Positions 44,358 through 53,991 of a DNA stretch of 64,000 bases are shown piece by piece (the first letter of the stretch is position 1; each line of letters begins with the position of its first letter). The stretch is from an uncultured Flammeovirgaceae bacterium. GTDB taxonomy: Bacteria; Bacteroidota; Bacteroidia; Cytophagales; Cyclobacteriaceae. Below the pieces are notes generated by a model. The model was not told the DNA's origin. It saw only the letters and a program-made list of their open reading frames with translations, and made no database searches. The position numbers and the translations under genes are program-made. The stretch covers positions 1 through 64,000 of the forward strand of contig CAKZYJ010000512.1 in NCBI GenBank assembly GCA_937884755.1, written 5' to 3'.

Positions 44358-44549
44358 AAAACTATTATTTTGTAATAAGTAAATCTACAAAGTACCTATT
44401 TCACCTACAACATATATCTCGGAATATTCTTTCCATTGGTAGGTAGAAATATCGCTTTGTTTACTACTTAATAGAATTGATTTATAAGTTATTGGTGCTT
44501 GCTGGAAAAAAAACGTGGATTTTTTGGTGATTCGAGAGTGGAGCAATTT

Positions 44550-45230
44550 CTAAAGATCTGTAGAGTCGCCAATATTCACCAGAATCAGTTCTTTTCCTGC
44601 CTGCTTAAACTTATCAATGGCCTCCTCATGGTCTATTTTTATATACCCGAACGTATCGTAATGTACCCCCACAACCTTGTTGCACTCAATAAAATCACTA
44701 GCAATAATAGCGTCATCAACTCCCATTGTAAAATTATCCCCAATGGGTAGAACGGCAAAATCTAGTTTGGTGTAGCGAGGAATAAGCTGCATATCCAAGG
44801 TGAGGGCCGTGTCACCAGCATAATAAAAGCTGTGCTGATCATTGGAGATAACAAAACCACCGGGATTACCCAGATAAGTGCCATCGTCTAAAGCACTGGA
44901 ATGTACGGCATTAACGTACTTTACCTGACCGAAATCAAAACCAAAAGCCCCACCGTGATTCATCGGATGTCCGTTTTCAATTCCCTGCCGGCCTAACCAC
45001 ACAATAATCTCGTAGTTGGAAATCACCTTGGCCTTAGTTTGCTTCGCTAACTCAACTGCATCGGCAATGTGGTCGCCGTGACCGTGACTCAATAGTATAT
45101 AGTCAGCCTCAATAGCAGATACATCGATATCCTTGGCTAGATCATTTGGAGTAATGAAGGGGTCAAATAGTAGTTTGGTTCCGGCAAAATTTACCAAAAA
45201 ACAAGAGTGGCCGTAATAGGTAACTTTCAT
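44550..45230 (-). CDS. UPF0173-type metal-dependent hydrolase (MBL fold)
   Basis: 226 aa. MKVTYYGHSCFLVNFAGTKLLFDPFI is the typical start of the YtkL/UPF0173 group; the zinc motif is LLSHGHGDHIAD (~residues 47-58), followed by NHGGAFGFDFGQVKYVNAVHSS, YAGDTALTLDMQLI and LPIGDNFTMGVDDA, and VGVHYDTFGYIKID. No signal peptide. The physiological substrate is not known for this group. Monocistronic by appearance, with 170 bp of AT-rich sequence to the next gene end. Confidence 0.92.
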   Translation of the reverse strand: MKVTYYGHSCFLVNFAGTKLLFDPFITPNDLAKDIDVSAIEADYILLSHGHGDHIADAVELAKQTKAKVISNYEIIVWLGRQGIENGHPMNHGGAFGFDFGQVKYVNAVHSSALDDGTYLGNPGGFVISNDQHSFYYAGDTALTLDMQLIPRYTKLDFAVLPIGDNFTMGVDDAIIASDFIECNKVVGVHYDTFGYIKIDHEEAIDKFKQAGKELILVNIGDSTDL

Positions 45231-45401
45231 AGATAATTAGTATTAGGGTATTATAGTGTTAAAATATTATGGTTTTAGAGTGTTTTAGTTTTAGGATTTT
45301 GAAAATCTACCATGCAGAGAAGTTGATGATAACGGTTTAGCTAATTCTTTAACACAAGGATACTACAAAACCGCGCGACGGTCGCTAAAACACTGTTAAA
45401 A

Positions 45402-46832
45402 CTAGCATTCAGGGACGGCTACCGATACTTTCAAGGCTAAGCCGCCTTCGGAAGTTTCCTTGTATTTGTCACTCATGTCTTGAGCAGTTTGCCACATAGT
45501 ATCAATCACATGGTCTAAGCTTATTTTAGCATCAGTGGGGTCTGAAGCTAGTGCAATGTGACTGGCTGTAATGGCTTTAATGGCGCCCATTGAATTTCGC
45601 TCAATGCAGGGAATTTGCACTAATCCGCCCACTGGATCACAGGTGAGACCTAAGTGGTGTTCCATTGCAATCTCAGCGGCCATTAGCGATTGATTAACCG
45701 TACCACCCAGGCATTCGGTAAGGGCAGCGGCGGCCATAGACGAAGAAACTCCGATTTCAGCCTGACAACCCCCCATAGCTGCCGAAATAGTTGCGCCTTT
45801 TTTGTAGTAGGTTCCGATTTCACCCGCCACCATTAAAAACCGGATAATATCGTCTTCGTTAATCTCTTTTCTGCAAAAACACAGATAATAGAGCAGTACA
45901 GCGGGAACAACTCCAGCAGCACCATTGGTAGGGGCTGTAACTACCCGACCTAAGGAGGCATTTACTTCGTTTACAGCAACAGCAAAGCAACTAACCCACT
46001 TCAGCGTCTGCTGGGTATTTCAGTTGAGTTTTGTTAAAGCAGCTACCCAGTCTTCCGGCTTTTGAAAATCCGAATCGGGCATTAGTTTTTTGTGCATTAA
46101 TGGGGCTCGGCGGGTCACATTCAGTCCGCCTGGCAGTTTACCTTCGGTATGGCAACCTAGAAAAACACTCTCTAGCATCACTTCCCATAGGCGCAGCAAA
46201 TCAGCTTTGATTTCGTCTTTGGTTCGCCAGGTTTGCTCATTTTCCCAGAGCACATCCTGAATGCTTCCATTGAGTTCCAGGGCGTGGGTGACCAATTCCT
46301 GCGGGGTCTGAGCCGGGTAAGGTAGATTACGAATTGATTGTTCGTCTATGATCTCTCCCTCTTTTAGAACAAACCCCCCGCCTACAGAATAGTAGGTCTC
46401 CAGCATACGTTCCCCATCTTCTGTTTCGGCCCAAACTCGAATTCCGTTGGGATGATAAGGAAGTTTTTCTGGGCGAAAAACGATATTTGTCTTGGGATCA
46501 AAAGTAATAGGGTGAATACCCAGCAGATCAACCGATCGGGTACGGTTAATCAGCTGAGTCTTCTGCTGAATCATGTTAGTATCAATTGTCTCAGGGTCTT
46601 CACCCGAGAGCCCGAGCATAATAGCAATGTCAGTGCCGTGTCCTTTGCCGGTTTTGGATAGTGAACCGTAGAGCTCGACGGTAATGCTGCTTATTTGAGA
46701 GAGTTTAGATGCCTTTTGAATGCTTTGGATAAAACGTTGTACTGCTTTCCAAGGACCAAGAGTATGAGAGCTGGAAGGTCCGACACCAATCTTCAGGATG
46801 TCAAAGACACTAAGTTGTTCAATATTTGCCAC
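45402..46832 (-). pseudogene. sdaA: L-serine dehydratase (single chain) interrupted by one in-frame TGA
   Basis: The track shows two ORFs (46020-46907 and 45402-45833), but both are in the same frame, and the 62 codons between continue the protein without gap: …AALTKLN [TGA 46022-46020] [36 protein letters not shown]…. So one stop codon, codon 271, breaks an otherwise complete enzyme of 476 codons, the normal family length. GTG 46832 is the preferred start (VANIEQLSVFDILKIGVGPSSSHTLGPW), supported by a promoter upstream. The iron-sulfur Cys of [16 protein letters not shown] and QIPCIERN are intact. It may be a recent pseudogene, a sequencing error, or a readthrough gene. The gene would make pyruvate and ammonia from serine. 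Confidence 0.88.
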
Positions 46833-46867
46833 AAAAAAAGTAGTAAGATTGCCGAAAAAATTAGACA

Positions 46868-46899
46868 CAAGTATAGTCAATTCGCGGATATTGGACAAA
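46868..46899 (-). promoter_or_regulatory. Candidate promoter of sdaA
   Basis: On the minus strand TTTG (46896-46899) is followed after 20 nt by TATACTTG (46868-46875), one mismatch from TAnnTTTG. It is 36 nt before the GTG at 46832 and lies inside the longer track ORF, so transcription would begin after the ATG at 46907. Confidence 0.5.
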
Positions 46900-46930
46900 T
46901 TAACCACTCTTCTGAGAAAGCGATAACAAT

Positions 46931-46964
46931 AAAAAAGTCCGTCGGCGGATGAACCCTGACGGAC
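46931..46964 (-). terminator. Rho-independent terminator of the coiled-coil lipoprotein gene
   Basis: On the minus strand GTCCGTC (46958-46964) pairs with GACGGAC (46937-46943), with a 14-nt loop, followed by six T (46936-46931). It is 36 nt after the stop at 47000 and just upstream of the sdaA promoter. Confidence 0.8.
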
Positions 46965-46999
46965 TATACGATCTGGTTAGTTCTAGGTATGAAATTCGT

Positions 47000-47461
47000 T
47001 TAGTTTTCTAAGTCTTTTTCCAGGTTTTCAAATAGCTGATCTACCTCTTTCTGAAATTCTTTTAACGATGCTTCAACGTCCTGAGCGGTTTCCTCAGTTT
47101 CGACATCAAGCTCTCTTAAATTATTACGGAGCTTATCTTTGGACTTGGTTAGTTCACGCTCAAATTCGGAACGTTCTTTCCGTACTTCTTCGCCAGCGTT
47201 CTCAAACCAACTTTCTACTCTTTGCTCTACTTTCTCAAATTCAGTTTCCAGTTTATAAGATAAGTTGTCTCGATACTCATTAGAAGCCTCTACTTTAGCG
47301 TCCAAGGCGTTGCTAATTTCTTCCTTAGCTTCGGCGACAGCATCTTGAGCCTCTTCAATTTCCTGCTGAGCGTCGCGTTTGGTAGTACGATGCTCACAAC
47401 TGATTAAAGAAATGGATAGTAGACTAAAAAGAATTACAAAAATCAAGTGTCGAGTTCTCAT
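47000..47461 (-). CDS. Coiled-coil lipoprotein
   Basis: 153 aa. Signal peptide with lipobox ISLISC (Cys ~22), then an almost wholly helical, highly charged coiled coil (residues ~30-153: AQQEIEEAQDAVAEAKEEISNAL, LETEFEKVEQRVESWFENAGEEVRKERSEFE, QKEVDQLFENLEKDLEN). Such small lipoproteins may span the periplasm or line the outer membrane. No enzymatic motif. Single gene with its own terminator. Confidence 0.8.
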   Translation of the reverse strand: MRTRHLIFVILFSLLSISLISCEHRTTKRDAQQEIEEAQDAVAEAKEEISNALDAKVEASNEYRDNLSYKLETEFEKVEQRVESWFENAGEEVRKERSEFERELTKSKDKLRNNLRELDVETEETAQDVEASLKEFQKEVDQLFENLEKDLEN

Positions 47462-47681
47462 AACAGATGTTCTTTAGTTTGAAAAGGTTGTGAGTTAAAT
47501 ATTAAACTTACCGAAAGAACCCTGCCAAAGGTCTTAAATGAATAATGAATGTGTTTTTGGCGAAAAAGGTGAGGATAATGCTCCTCAATTTGTGGAGAGA
47601 ATAGAATAGGTCACAATTTCCTCAAATAATAGTTTTCCCTTATCTTGGGCGATAGAAAACACTGACATAACTACTTATTTT

Positions 47682-50600
47682 ATGAGATTCTACTGTTTAT
47701 TTACGCTTCTTGCGTTCTCTCTTCTTTCTGTGCTTCCTGAAGCTGGATTTTCTCAACGAAAAAGAAAAAGTGCCCCTGAAGTAAGCTCAATTGATACTAC
47801 GCTATACCAAGGAATGGAGTGGAGGTCTATTGGCCCCTACCGAGGTGGTCGGTCATGTGCGGTAACGGGGGTGCCGGGTCAACCCAACTTATTCTATTTT
47901 GGTTCAACGGGTGGCGGCGTCTGGCGCACGCAGGATGGTGGGCAAACCTGGGCTAACATCTCCGATGGATACTTTGGCGGCTCAATAGGTGCTGTAGCCG
48001 TCAGCGAATACGACAACAATGTGATTTACGTAGGCGGTGGCGAAAAAACCGTTAGAGGTAACGTTTCTTACGGTTACGGAGTATGGAAAACAACCGATGC
48101 TGGCAAGACCTGGAAGTCGGTAGGTTTGGATCAGTCCCGCCATATTGGCCGTATTCGTATTCATCCTAAGAATCCTGATCTGGTGTACGTGGCGGCTATG
48201 GGTAACTTGTTTGCGCCCAATGAGCAACGAGGAGTATTCCGCTCCAAAGACGGTGGACAGTCTTGGGATAAGGTTCTTTTTGTAAATGAAGACGCTGGAG
48301 CAGTTGATATTGCAATGGACCCCAACAACCCACGGGTACTATACGCTAGCACTTGGCGCATTCGTCGGACTCCCTACAGCCTTTCTAGTGGTGGCGAGGG
48401 TTCGGCTTTGTGGAAGAGTACTGATGGTGGGGATAATTGGACGGAAGTATCCAATAATGAAGGAATGCCTGAAGGCCCTCTCGGAATTATTGGGGTGAGT
48501 GTATCGCCAGTTAATTCGGAGCGAGTATACGCGATTGTGGAAGCCGAAAACGGCGGAGTATTTCGTTCTGATGACGCTGGAGCTACCTGGACTAAAACGA
48601 ATGAGGACAGAAATTTACGCCAGCGCGCTTGGTACTACTCTCGAATTTATGCGGATACCCAGGATGAAGACATCGTTTACGTGATGAACGTGGACTACCA
48701 TAAGTCTAAGGATGGAGGAAAGACGTTTGAAGCTTACCGAGCTCCTCACGGCGATCATCATGATTTGTGGATAGCTCCTGAAGACAATCAGCGAATGGTT
48801 ATTGGTGACGATGGTGGAGCCCAGGTGAGTTTTGACCAGGGGGAAAACTGGACTACGTATCATAATCAGCCCACCGCTCAGTTTTATCGGGTAACTACCG
48901 ACGATCATTTTCCCTACCGAATCTATGGCGCTCAGCAAGATAACTCAACCCTTCGGGTACTTCATCGCAGCGATGATCGTGAAATTGGTGAAAGCCACTG
49001 GGAAGCGACCGCTGGTGGGGAAAGTGCTCATTTAGCTATTGACCCAGAAGATAGCGAAGTGGTGTATGGCGGAAGCTACGGTGGATTTTTGTCTCGGGTT
49101 AATCATTCCAATGAGCAACTACGGATTATCAATGTGTGGCCTGATAATCCTATGGGCTACGGCGCGGAAGGAATGAAGTACCGCTTCCAGTGGAAGTTCC
49201 CAATCTTCTTTTCTCCTCACGACCCTAACAGGCTATATACAGCTTCCAATCACTTGCACGTTTCAACCGATGAAGGCCAAAGCTGGGAGATTATTAGCCC
49301 CGATCTGACCCGGGCCGACTCTACCAAGCTTAAAACTTCGGGTGGACCCATTACTCAGGATAATACCGGTGTGGAATACTACGCCACTATTTTTGCCGCA
49401 GTTGAGTCGCCTCGAGAGAAGGATTTGATCTGGACCGGCTCGGATGATGGGCTAATTCACGTGAGTAAAGATGGCGGACAGAATTGGAGCAACGTTACCC
49501 CTCCCGATATGCCCGAATGGATGATGATCAACAGCATTGATGTACATCCATCGTTGGATGGAGGGGCCTATGTGGCTGGTACCCGCTACAAACTGGGCGA
49601 TTTTGCTCCCTACTTATATAAAACTACCAACTACGGACAAACCTGGACGAAAATAACGAATGGCATCGAAAACGAACATTTCACTCGGGTTGTTAGAGCT
49701 GATCCTGAGCGTGAAGGGTTGTTGTATGCTGGTACGGAAACGGCTATGTACATTTCATTTGATGATGGAAATAGCTGGCAGCCTTTTCAGTTAAATTTAC
49801 CTACGGTTCCTATCACGGATTTGACCATAAAGAATAATAACCTAATTGCGGCCACTCAGGGAAGAAGCTTCTGGATTATTGATGATCTTACTCCGCTTCA
49901 TCAACTGAGTGAACAGGCAACTCGGGACGAATATAATCAGACTGGATACTACCTATACCAACCAATGGACAGTTACCGCATGGGAGGTTCTCAGGCTGAA
50001 CCGTCTAAAACTGCGGGGACTAATCATCCTGGTGGAGTAATGGTTCATTATGTTCTGAAGGAGGAACCAGATAGTACTCAGGCAATTACTATACAAATTC
50101 AGGAAACCGATGGTACCCTCATCCGAGAATTTACCACGGAATATGATGAAAAAAGTAAAGATCCTAAAGTTGGAAAACTAGAATCCAAAGCTGGCTTCAA
50201 TCGTTTCGTCTGGGACATGCGCTATCCCGCAGCTAAAACTTTTGAAGGAATGATTTTGTGGGGTGGTGGTACCAGCGGACCCAAGGCTGTTCCGGGAGAC
50301 TATCAGGTAACGCTAAAAGTCGGAGATCAATCCATGACCCAGCCGTTCACTATTTTGGCTGATCCTCGTTGGGAAGCAAGTCCGCAGGATATTCAGGAGC
50401 AATTTGATTTTCTGATCTCGGTACGGGATAAGCTAAGTGAAACTCACCAGACCATTGAAGAGATCCGAGAAATACGCGACCAAATGAATACGGTAGTAGA
50501 GCGAGTAAAAGATCAGGAAAATATGGACGAACTGGTAGAATCGGCCAAGAGTATTAATCAGAAGATTTCGGCCATAGAAAAGGAACTGTATCAGACCAAG

Positions 50601-50873
50601 AATCGTAGTCGGCAGGACCCGCTCAATTTTCCGATTAAACTAAATAATAAACTGGCGAATGTTGCCTCGCAGATGAGCTACGGTAATTTCAAACCTACAG
50701 ACCAGGCTATTGACTTTAAAAATGAAATCACTCAAAAAATTGACGAACAACTAAATCAGTATCAGCAAGTAGTGAAGAATGATCTGCCGAGGTTCAATCA
50801 ATTAGTAAGAGAGAAAAGCATTGATGCAGTAACTATCGATCAAGAAATCACTGAATTAGAAGGCACACACTAA
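47682..50873 (+). CDS. Exported Asp-box (VPS10/sortilin-like) glycosyl-hydrolase-type protein
   Basis: 1063 aa with a signal peptide (MRFYCLFTLLAFSLLSVLPEAGFS). Residues ~40-740 hold at least eleven Asp-box (S/T-x-D-x-G-x-x-W) units, for example TQDGGQTW, TTDAGKTW, SKDGGQSW, STDGGDNW, STDEGQSW, SKDGGQNW, marking one or two beta-propellers; MEWRSIGPYRGGRSCAVTGVPGQPNLFYFGSTGGGVW is the typical start. The C-terminal third is an Ig-like module (GFNRFVWDMRYPAAKTFEG…PGDYQVTLKVG) and a helical tail (~900-1050). These large proteins are common in Bacteroidota, often misnamed glycosyl hydrolase; activity is not established. Confidence 0.88.
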   Translation: MRFYCLFTLLAFSLLSVLPEAGFSQRKRKSAPEVSSIDTTLYQGMEWRSIGPYRGGRSCAVTGVPGQPNLFYFGSTGGGVWRTQDGGQTWANISDGYFGGSIGAVAVSEYDNNVIYVGGGEKTVRGNVSYGYGVWKTTDAGKTWKSVGLDQSRHIGRIRIHPKNPDLVYVAAMGNLFAPNEQRGVFRSKDGGQSWDKVLFVNEDAGAVDIAMDPNNPRVLYASTWRIRRTPYSLSSGGEGSALWKSTDGGDNWTEVSNNEGMPEGPLGIIGVSVSPVNSERVYAIVEAENGGVFRSDDAGATWTKTNEDRNLRQRAWYYSRIYADTQDEDIVYVMNVDYHKSKDGGKTFEAYRAPHGDHHDLWIAPEDNQRMVIGDDGGAQVSFDQGENWTTYHNQPTAQFYRVTTDDHFPYRIYGAQQDNSTLRVLHRSDDREIGESHWEATAGGESAHLAIDPEDSEVVYGGSYGGFLSRVNHSNEQLRIINVWPDNPMGYGAEGMKYRFQWKFPIFFSPHDPNRLYTASNHLHVSTDEGQSWEIISPDLTRADSTKLKTSGGPITQDNTGVEYYATIFAAVESPREKDLIWTGSDDGLIHVSKDGGQNWSNVTPPDMPEWMMINSIDVHPSLDGGAYVAGTRYKLGDFAPYLYKTTNYGQTWTKITNGIENEHFTRVVRADPEREGLLYAGTETAMYISFDDGNSWQPFQLNLPTVPITDLTIKNNNLIAATQGRSFWIIDDLTPLHQLSEQATRDEYNQTGYYLYQPMDSYRMGGSQAEPSKTAGTNHPGGVMVHYVLKEEPDSTQAITIQIQETDGTLIREFTTEYDEKSKDPKVGKLESKAGFNRFVWDMRYPAAKTFEGMILWGGGTSGPKAVPGDYQVTLKVGDQSMTQPFTILADPRWEASPQDIQEQFDFLISVRDKLSETHQTIEEIREIRDQMNTVVERVKDQENMDELVESAKSINQKISAIEKELYQTKNRSRQDPLNFPIKLNNKLANVASQMSYGNFKPTDQAIDFKNEITQKIDEQLNQYQQVVKNDLPRFNQLVREKSIDAVTIDQEITELEGTH

Positions 50874-50893
50874 TCATAGATCCGGAAAGACAA

Positions 50894-50924
50894 AAAGGTT
50901 GAAAGAGGGCTTCTTTCAACCTTT
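50894..50924. terminator. Bidirectional hairpin terminator between convergent genes
   Basis: AAAGGTTGAAAGA (50894-50906) and TCTTTCAACCTTT (50912-50924) form a perfect 13-bp stem with a 5-nt loop, 20 nt after the Asp-box gene stop. The minus-strand reading has a T-run (TTTTTG) directly after the stem; the plus strand has only three T in the stem. It can serve both converging transcripts. Confidence 0.7.
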
Positions 50925-51085
50925 GACCCAGGTATACGACAATTTTAAAAATTGGGCTTACAGTCCAGACCAGGCTCTGTGCGCTCACGGTGACATTTAA
51001 GCAATCTTTGGCCACGTTTCTGGCTTGTAATCCTATCCTATGTTTATTTGTTAGGTGGGCTTAATAAGAAGTATTTTGTCACTTT

Positions 51086-51619
51086 TTAGGAAACAGCAAC
51101 TGCCTCTTCTTGAGGCGTTACGGTACGAATTGGTTTAAATCCGGCGATAGCAGCCAGAAATTTTGAGGGAGCTTTGGTCACCAAATCATTATACTGTTGC
51201 ATTTTAAGCGTGTACCGATTAGCGGCGACACGGTAGGCAAGATCGGCTTTCTGTAATTGCTCTATACTACTCCGGTAGTTTTTCAACTTGCCTAGTTGAT
51301 CGGGAAGATCATCAATATGCTGGGAAAGTTCTTTTTCGGTAACAAGAAGCTCGCTGACCGTATTATTCTCTTTATCGATCGGTAATATTGCCTGTCTGAC
51401 TCGGTGCAAAAAAGTACGAAGTGAATCATCTTCGGAATCAATGTTGGCTAGCTGAATAATAATGTTTTGGCGAAGAGCAGCGTAACGATATACTAGATCC
51501 GAAGCATCGGTTACTTCTCGATTACGGGTCTTGATAGAATGGTAGTTTACGATACCCCAAAGAAAAGCGAAACCCAGAATTGCTAAAATAATGGGAAGGT
51601 AGCCCATAGTGTACATCAA
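51086..51619 (-). CDS. LemA-like membrane-anchored helical protein
   Basis: 177 aa. An N-terminal membrane helix (~residues 5-25, GYLPIILAILGFAFLWGIVNY) is followed by a four-helix region; the end AANRYTLKMQQYNDLVTKAPSKFLAAIAGFKPIRTV matches the LemA family closing block (NRYNxLVxxxPSxxxAxxxGFKP). Helices between are divergent (YRYAALRQNIIIQLANIDSED). LemA proteins have no settled biochemical role. Single gene downstream of pfkA on the same strand, 66 bp away. Confidence 0.7.
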   Translation of the reverse strand: MMYTMGYLPIILAILGFAFLWGIVNYHSIKTRNREVTDASDLVYRYAALRQNIIIQLANIDSEDDSLRTFLHRVRQAILPIDKENNTVSELLVTEKELSQHIDDLPDQLGKLKNYRSSIEQLQKADLAYRVAANRYTLKMQQYNDLVTKAPSKFLAAIAGFKPIRTVTPQEEAVAVS

Positions 51620-51685
51620 TAAGTGAAAGTCAAGAATATAACTTCAATCCCGAAGTATGGTTTTAGCAGCTCAAGTGTTAACCAA

Positions 51686-52657
51686 TTAAATGCTCAGAAT
51701 TTTTACCATACGGAGCATATCCTGCTCCAGCGGTTTTGAGGTATTGATACATTCTTTAAACTCAGTGTAGACAATTCTATTGTTGATAATGCCAGCCATC
51801 ATGCTACGTTTACCACTCAGTAGTCCTTCCAGAGCGGCTAATCCCAAACGGCTGGCTAGAATGCGGTCCATTGCGGTAGGAGCACCACCTCGCTGAATAT
51901 GTCCTAGAATGGATACTTTAAAATCTTTAGCCTCCAGACGTTCTTTAACTTTAGCAGCGACTTCGATAGCGCCGCCTTCCTCATCACCTTCGGCTACCAC
52001 CACAATAGATGAGGTTTTCTCGTGGTTTCTTCCCTGACCTAGGGTATGGATTACGTCTTCAATAGAAGTACTGGTTTCAGGCACCATGATCAGTTCAGCA
52101 CCACCCCCAATTCCGGATTGAATAGCGATATAGCCTGAATCACGTCCCATTACTTCAATAAAGAAAATGCGGTCGTGAGAGTTAGCAGTATCCCGGATAT
52201 TGTCAATCGCGGTAAGCGCAGTATTAACGGCAGTGTCAAAGCCAATGGTATAATCGGTGCCGTAGAGATCGTTGTCAATAGTTCCGGGAGCGCCCACTAC
52301 AGGAACCCCGTATTCTTGTGCAAAAATGTTTGCTCCAGTAAAAGTACCGTCGCCACCGATTACCACTAAACCCTCAATACCTCGTCGTTGAAGCTGATAG
52401 AATGCCTTTTTCCTTCCCTCGGGGGTGCGAAATTCAGCACTTCGAGCCGATTTAAGGATGGTTCCTCCCCGCTGAATAATGTTACTCACGGAGTAGGATT
52501 TCATTTTATAAATATCACCTTCAATAAGTCCGTTATAGCCGTATTTAATACCGTAAGCTTCAACCCCGTGGTAAATTGCCCCCCGGATTACCGCTCTAAT
52601 GCAAGCGTTCATTCCTGGGGCATCCCCTCCTGAAGTCAGTACCGCGATCTTCTTCAT
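51686..52657 (-). CDS. pfkA: ATP-dependent 6-phosphofructokinase
   Basis: 323 aa, standard bacterial PfkA length. VLTSGGDAPGMNACIRAVIRGAI (ATP loop, ~residues 6-28), VVIGGDGTFTGANIFA (~98), GAPGTIDNDLYGTDYTIGFDTAVNT with the catalytic Asp (TIDND, ~125), VMGRDSGYIAIQSGIGGGAELIMVPE, GHIQRGGAPTAMDRILASRLG. The GDGT sequence (Gly after GD) is that of ATP-dependent enzymes. Commits glucose to glycolysis. Confidence 0.95.
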   Translation of the reverse strand: MKKIAVLTSGGDAPGMNACIRAVIRGAIYHGVEAYGIKYGYNGLIEGDIYKMKSYSVSNIIQRGGTILKSARSAEFRTPEGRKKAFYQLQRRGIEGLVVIGGDGTFTGANIFAQEYGVPVVGAPGTIDNDLYGTDYTIGFDTAVNTALTAIDNIRDTANSHDRIFFIEVMGRDSGYIAIQSGIGGGAELIMVPETSTSIEDVIHTLGQGRNHEKTSSIVVVAEGDEEGGAIEVAAKVKERLEAKDFKVSILGHIQRGGAPTAMDRILASRLGLAALEGLLSGKRSMMAGIINNRIVYTEFKECINTSKPLEQDMLRMVKILSI

Positions 52658-52881
52658 AATATCTTAGAGGTTTTTTTGCAAAATATGCGAATCAGCACTA
52701 GAGAAAGAAAGTATTGTTGGAAGAAAATTTTAGAAAGCAATCGACAATCGGTTTTAGGCAAAAAGATTAAAAGGTTTAACGGTCCTCTGTACCGGAATGT
52801 GTAAGTCGATTATTAATTATTTTTGCTAGGCGTAAATTTGTTAGTTTTTTTATCAAAATAAAATCATTGGACTGATTTCCT

Positions 52882-53991
52882 ATGCAAATTCCGTTCGTTA
52901 ACCTTCAAAGGCAACATCAGCCGTTTATCTCCGAATTACAAGATTTGGTTAGTGAGTTGCTGGCAACCAATATGGTTATGGGCGGTAAATCAGTTCGAAA
53001 GTTTGAGGCTGAATTTGCCAGTTACATAGGTGTGAACTATGCCCTTTCTTGTGCCAACGCTACGGATGCATTAGAAGTTGTGTTGAGGGCATGGGAAATT
53101 AAAGCAGGTGATGAAGTAATTGTACCGGCCAATGGCTGGATGTCAGCAGCCGAAGCTGTTCTGTTGGTGGGAGCTACCCCCGTCTTTATTGATAATAAAC
53201 CCAATGGCTATGGTCTTGATGAAGAATTAATTGAGGATAAAGTTAACGATTGTACCAAGGCAATTATTCCCATTCATTTGTACGGCGATCCGGTTGATAT
53301 ATCTAAAGTTTCTAAGATTTCCGAGCGATTCGGATTAAAGGTGCTAGAAGATTGCGCTCAGGCTCACGGGGCATCAGTCGAAGGCAAAAAGGTTGGAAGT
53401 TGGGGGCAAGCCGGAATTTTCAGTTTTTACCCTACTAAAAACCTGGGTGCTTTAGGGGATGGAGGAATGATTGTTACATCTGATAAGAGTTTAGCGGACA
53501 AATGTATAGCAATTGCCAATCATGGCCAGTCAAAACCTGATCGGCACCACTTATTAGGGCGAAACAGCCGTATGGATGCTCTACAGGCTAAAATTCTTTC
53601 CTTAAAATTGCCTTATCTTGATCAATGGAACAACCGCCGCCGTCAAATTGCAAATTATTATTTGAAATCCTGGGCTGACCTCCCGGTAGTTTTACCTTCG
53701 TCAACAGATAATTCTGTTTGGCATTTGTTTGTGTTGAGGGTTGATCGAAGAGAGAAAGTGATAGCAGAATTGTCTAAAAAGGGGGTTGCTACTAAAGTAC
53801 ACTATCCAACTCCGGTTAGCCAGCAGCCTATTTTTGAGAAATATAGTAAGTCGGAAGCTTTTCCCAATGCTGAGCAACATGCTCCTCAACTTTTGTCAAT
53901 CCCCGTTTATCCTGAACTTAGTGATTCCGAGGTTGAGTATATTGCCAGGACGGTTAAATCAGTAATCGAAGCCGTTGAAGGCCATCAATGA
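52882..53991 (+). CDS. DegT/DnrJ/EryC1/StrS family sugar aminotransferase
   Basis: 369 aa. MQIPFVNLQRQHQPFISELQDLV is a typical opening; CANATDALEVVLRAWEIKAGDEVIVPANGWMSAAEAV, VLEDCAQAHGASVEGKKVGSWGQAGIFSFYPTKNLGALGDGGMIVT includes the PLP-binding Lys in YPTKNLG (~residue 184), and NHGQSKPDRHHLLGRNSRMDALQAKIL follows. It makes an amino sugar from a keto sugar nucleotide; with the PseB-like dehydratase in the opposing operon it could give the 4-amino intermediate of a nonulosonic acid (inference). Its 3' end overlaps the convergent flippase gene by 38 nt. Confidence 0.9.
   Translation: MQIPFVNLQRQHQPFISELQDLVSELLATNMVMGGKSVRKFEAEFASYIGVNYALSCANATDALEVVLRAWEIKAGDEVIVPANGWMSAAEAVLLVGATPVFIDNKPNGYGLDEELIEDKVNDCTKAIIPIHLYGDPVDISKVSKISERFGLKVLEDCAQAHGASVEGKKVGSWGQAGIFSFYPTKNLGALGDGGMIVTSDKSLADKCIAIANHGQSKPDRHHLLGRNSRMDALQAKILSLKLPYLDQWNNRRRQIANYYLKSWADLPVVLPSSTDNSVWHLFVLRVDRREKVIAELSKKGVATKVHYPTPVSQQPIFEKYSKSEAFPNAEQHAPQLLSIPVYPELSDSEVEYIARTVKSVIEAVEGHQ

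Noticed and set aside
45279-45394. 10-bp inverted repeat AGTGTTTTAG / CTAAAACACT about 100 bp apart
   Set aside because: Low-complexity AT-rich surroundings and wide spacing make chance likely; no gene end or promoter logic supports it.
45834-46019. Apparent gap between two serine dehydratase genes, as in two-subunit SdaAA/SdaAB
   Set aside because: The gap encodes conserved enzyme sequence in the same frame; it is a single-chain gene with one stop codon, not two subunit genes or a frameshift.
48615-48938. 107-aa minus-strand ORF
   Set aside because: Antisense to the Asp-box protein gene, whose repeats are unmistakable.
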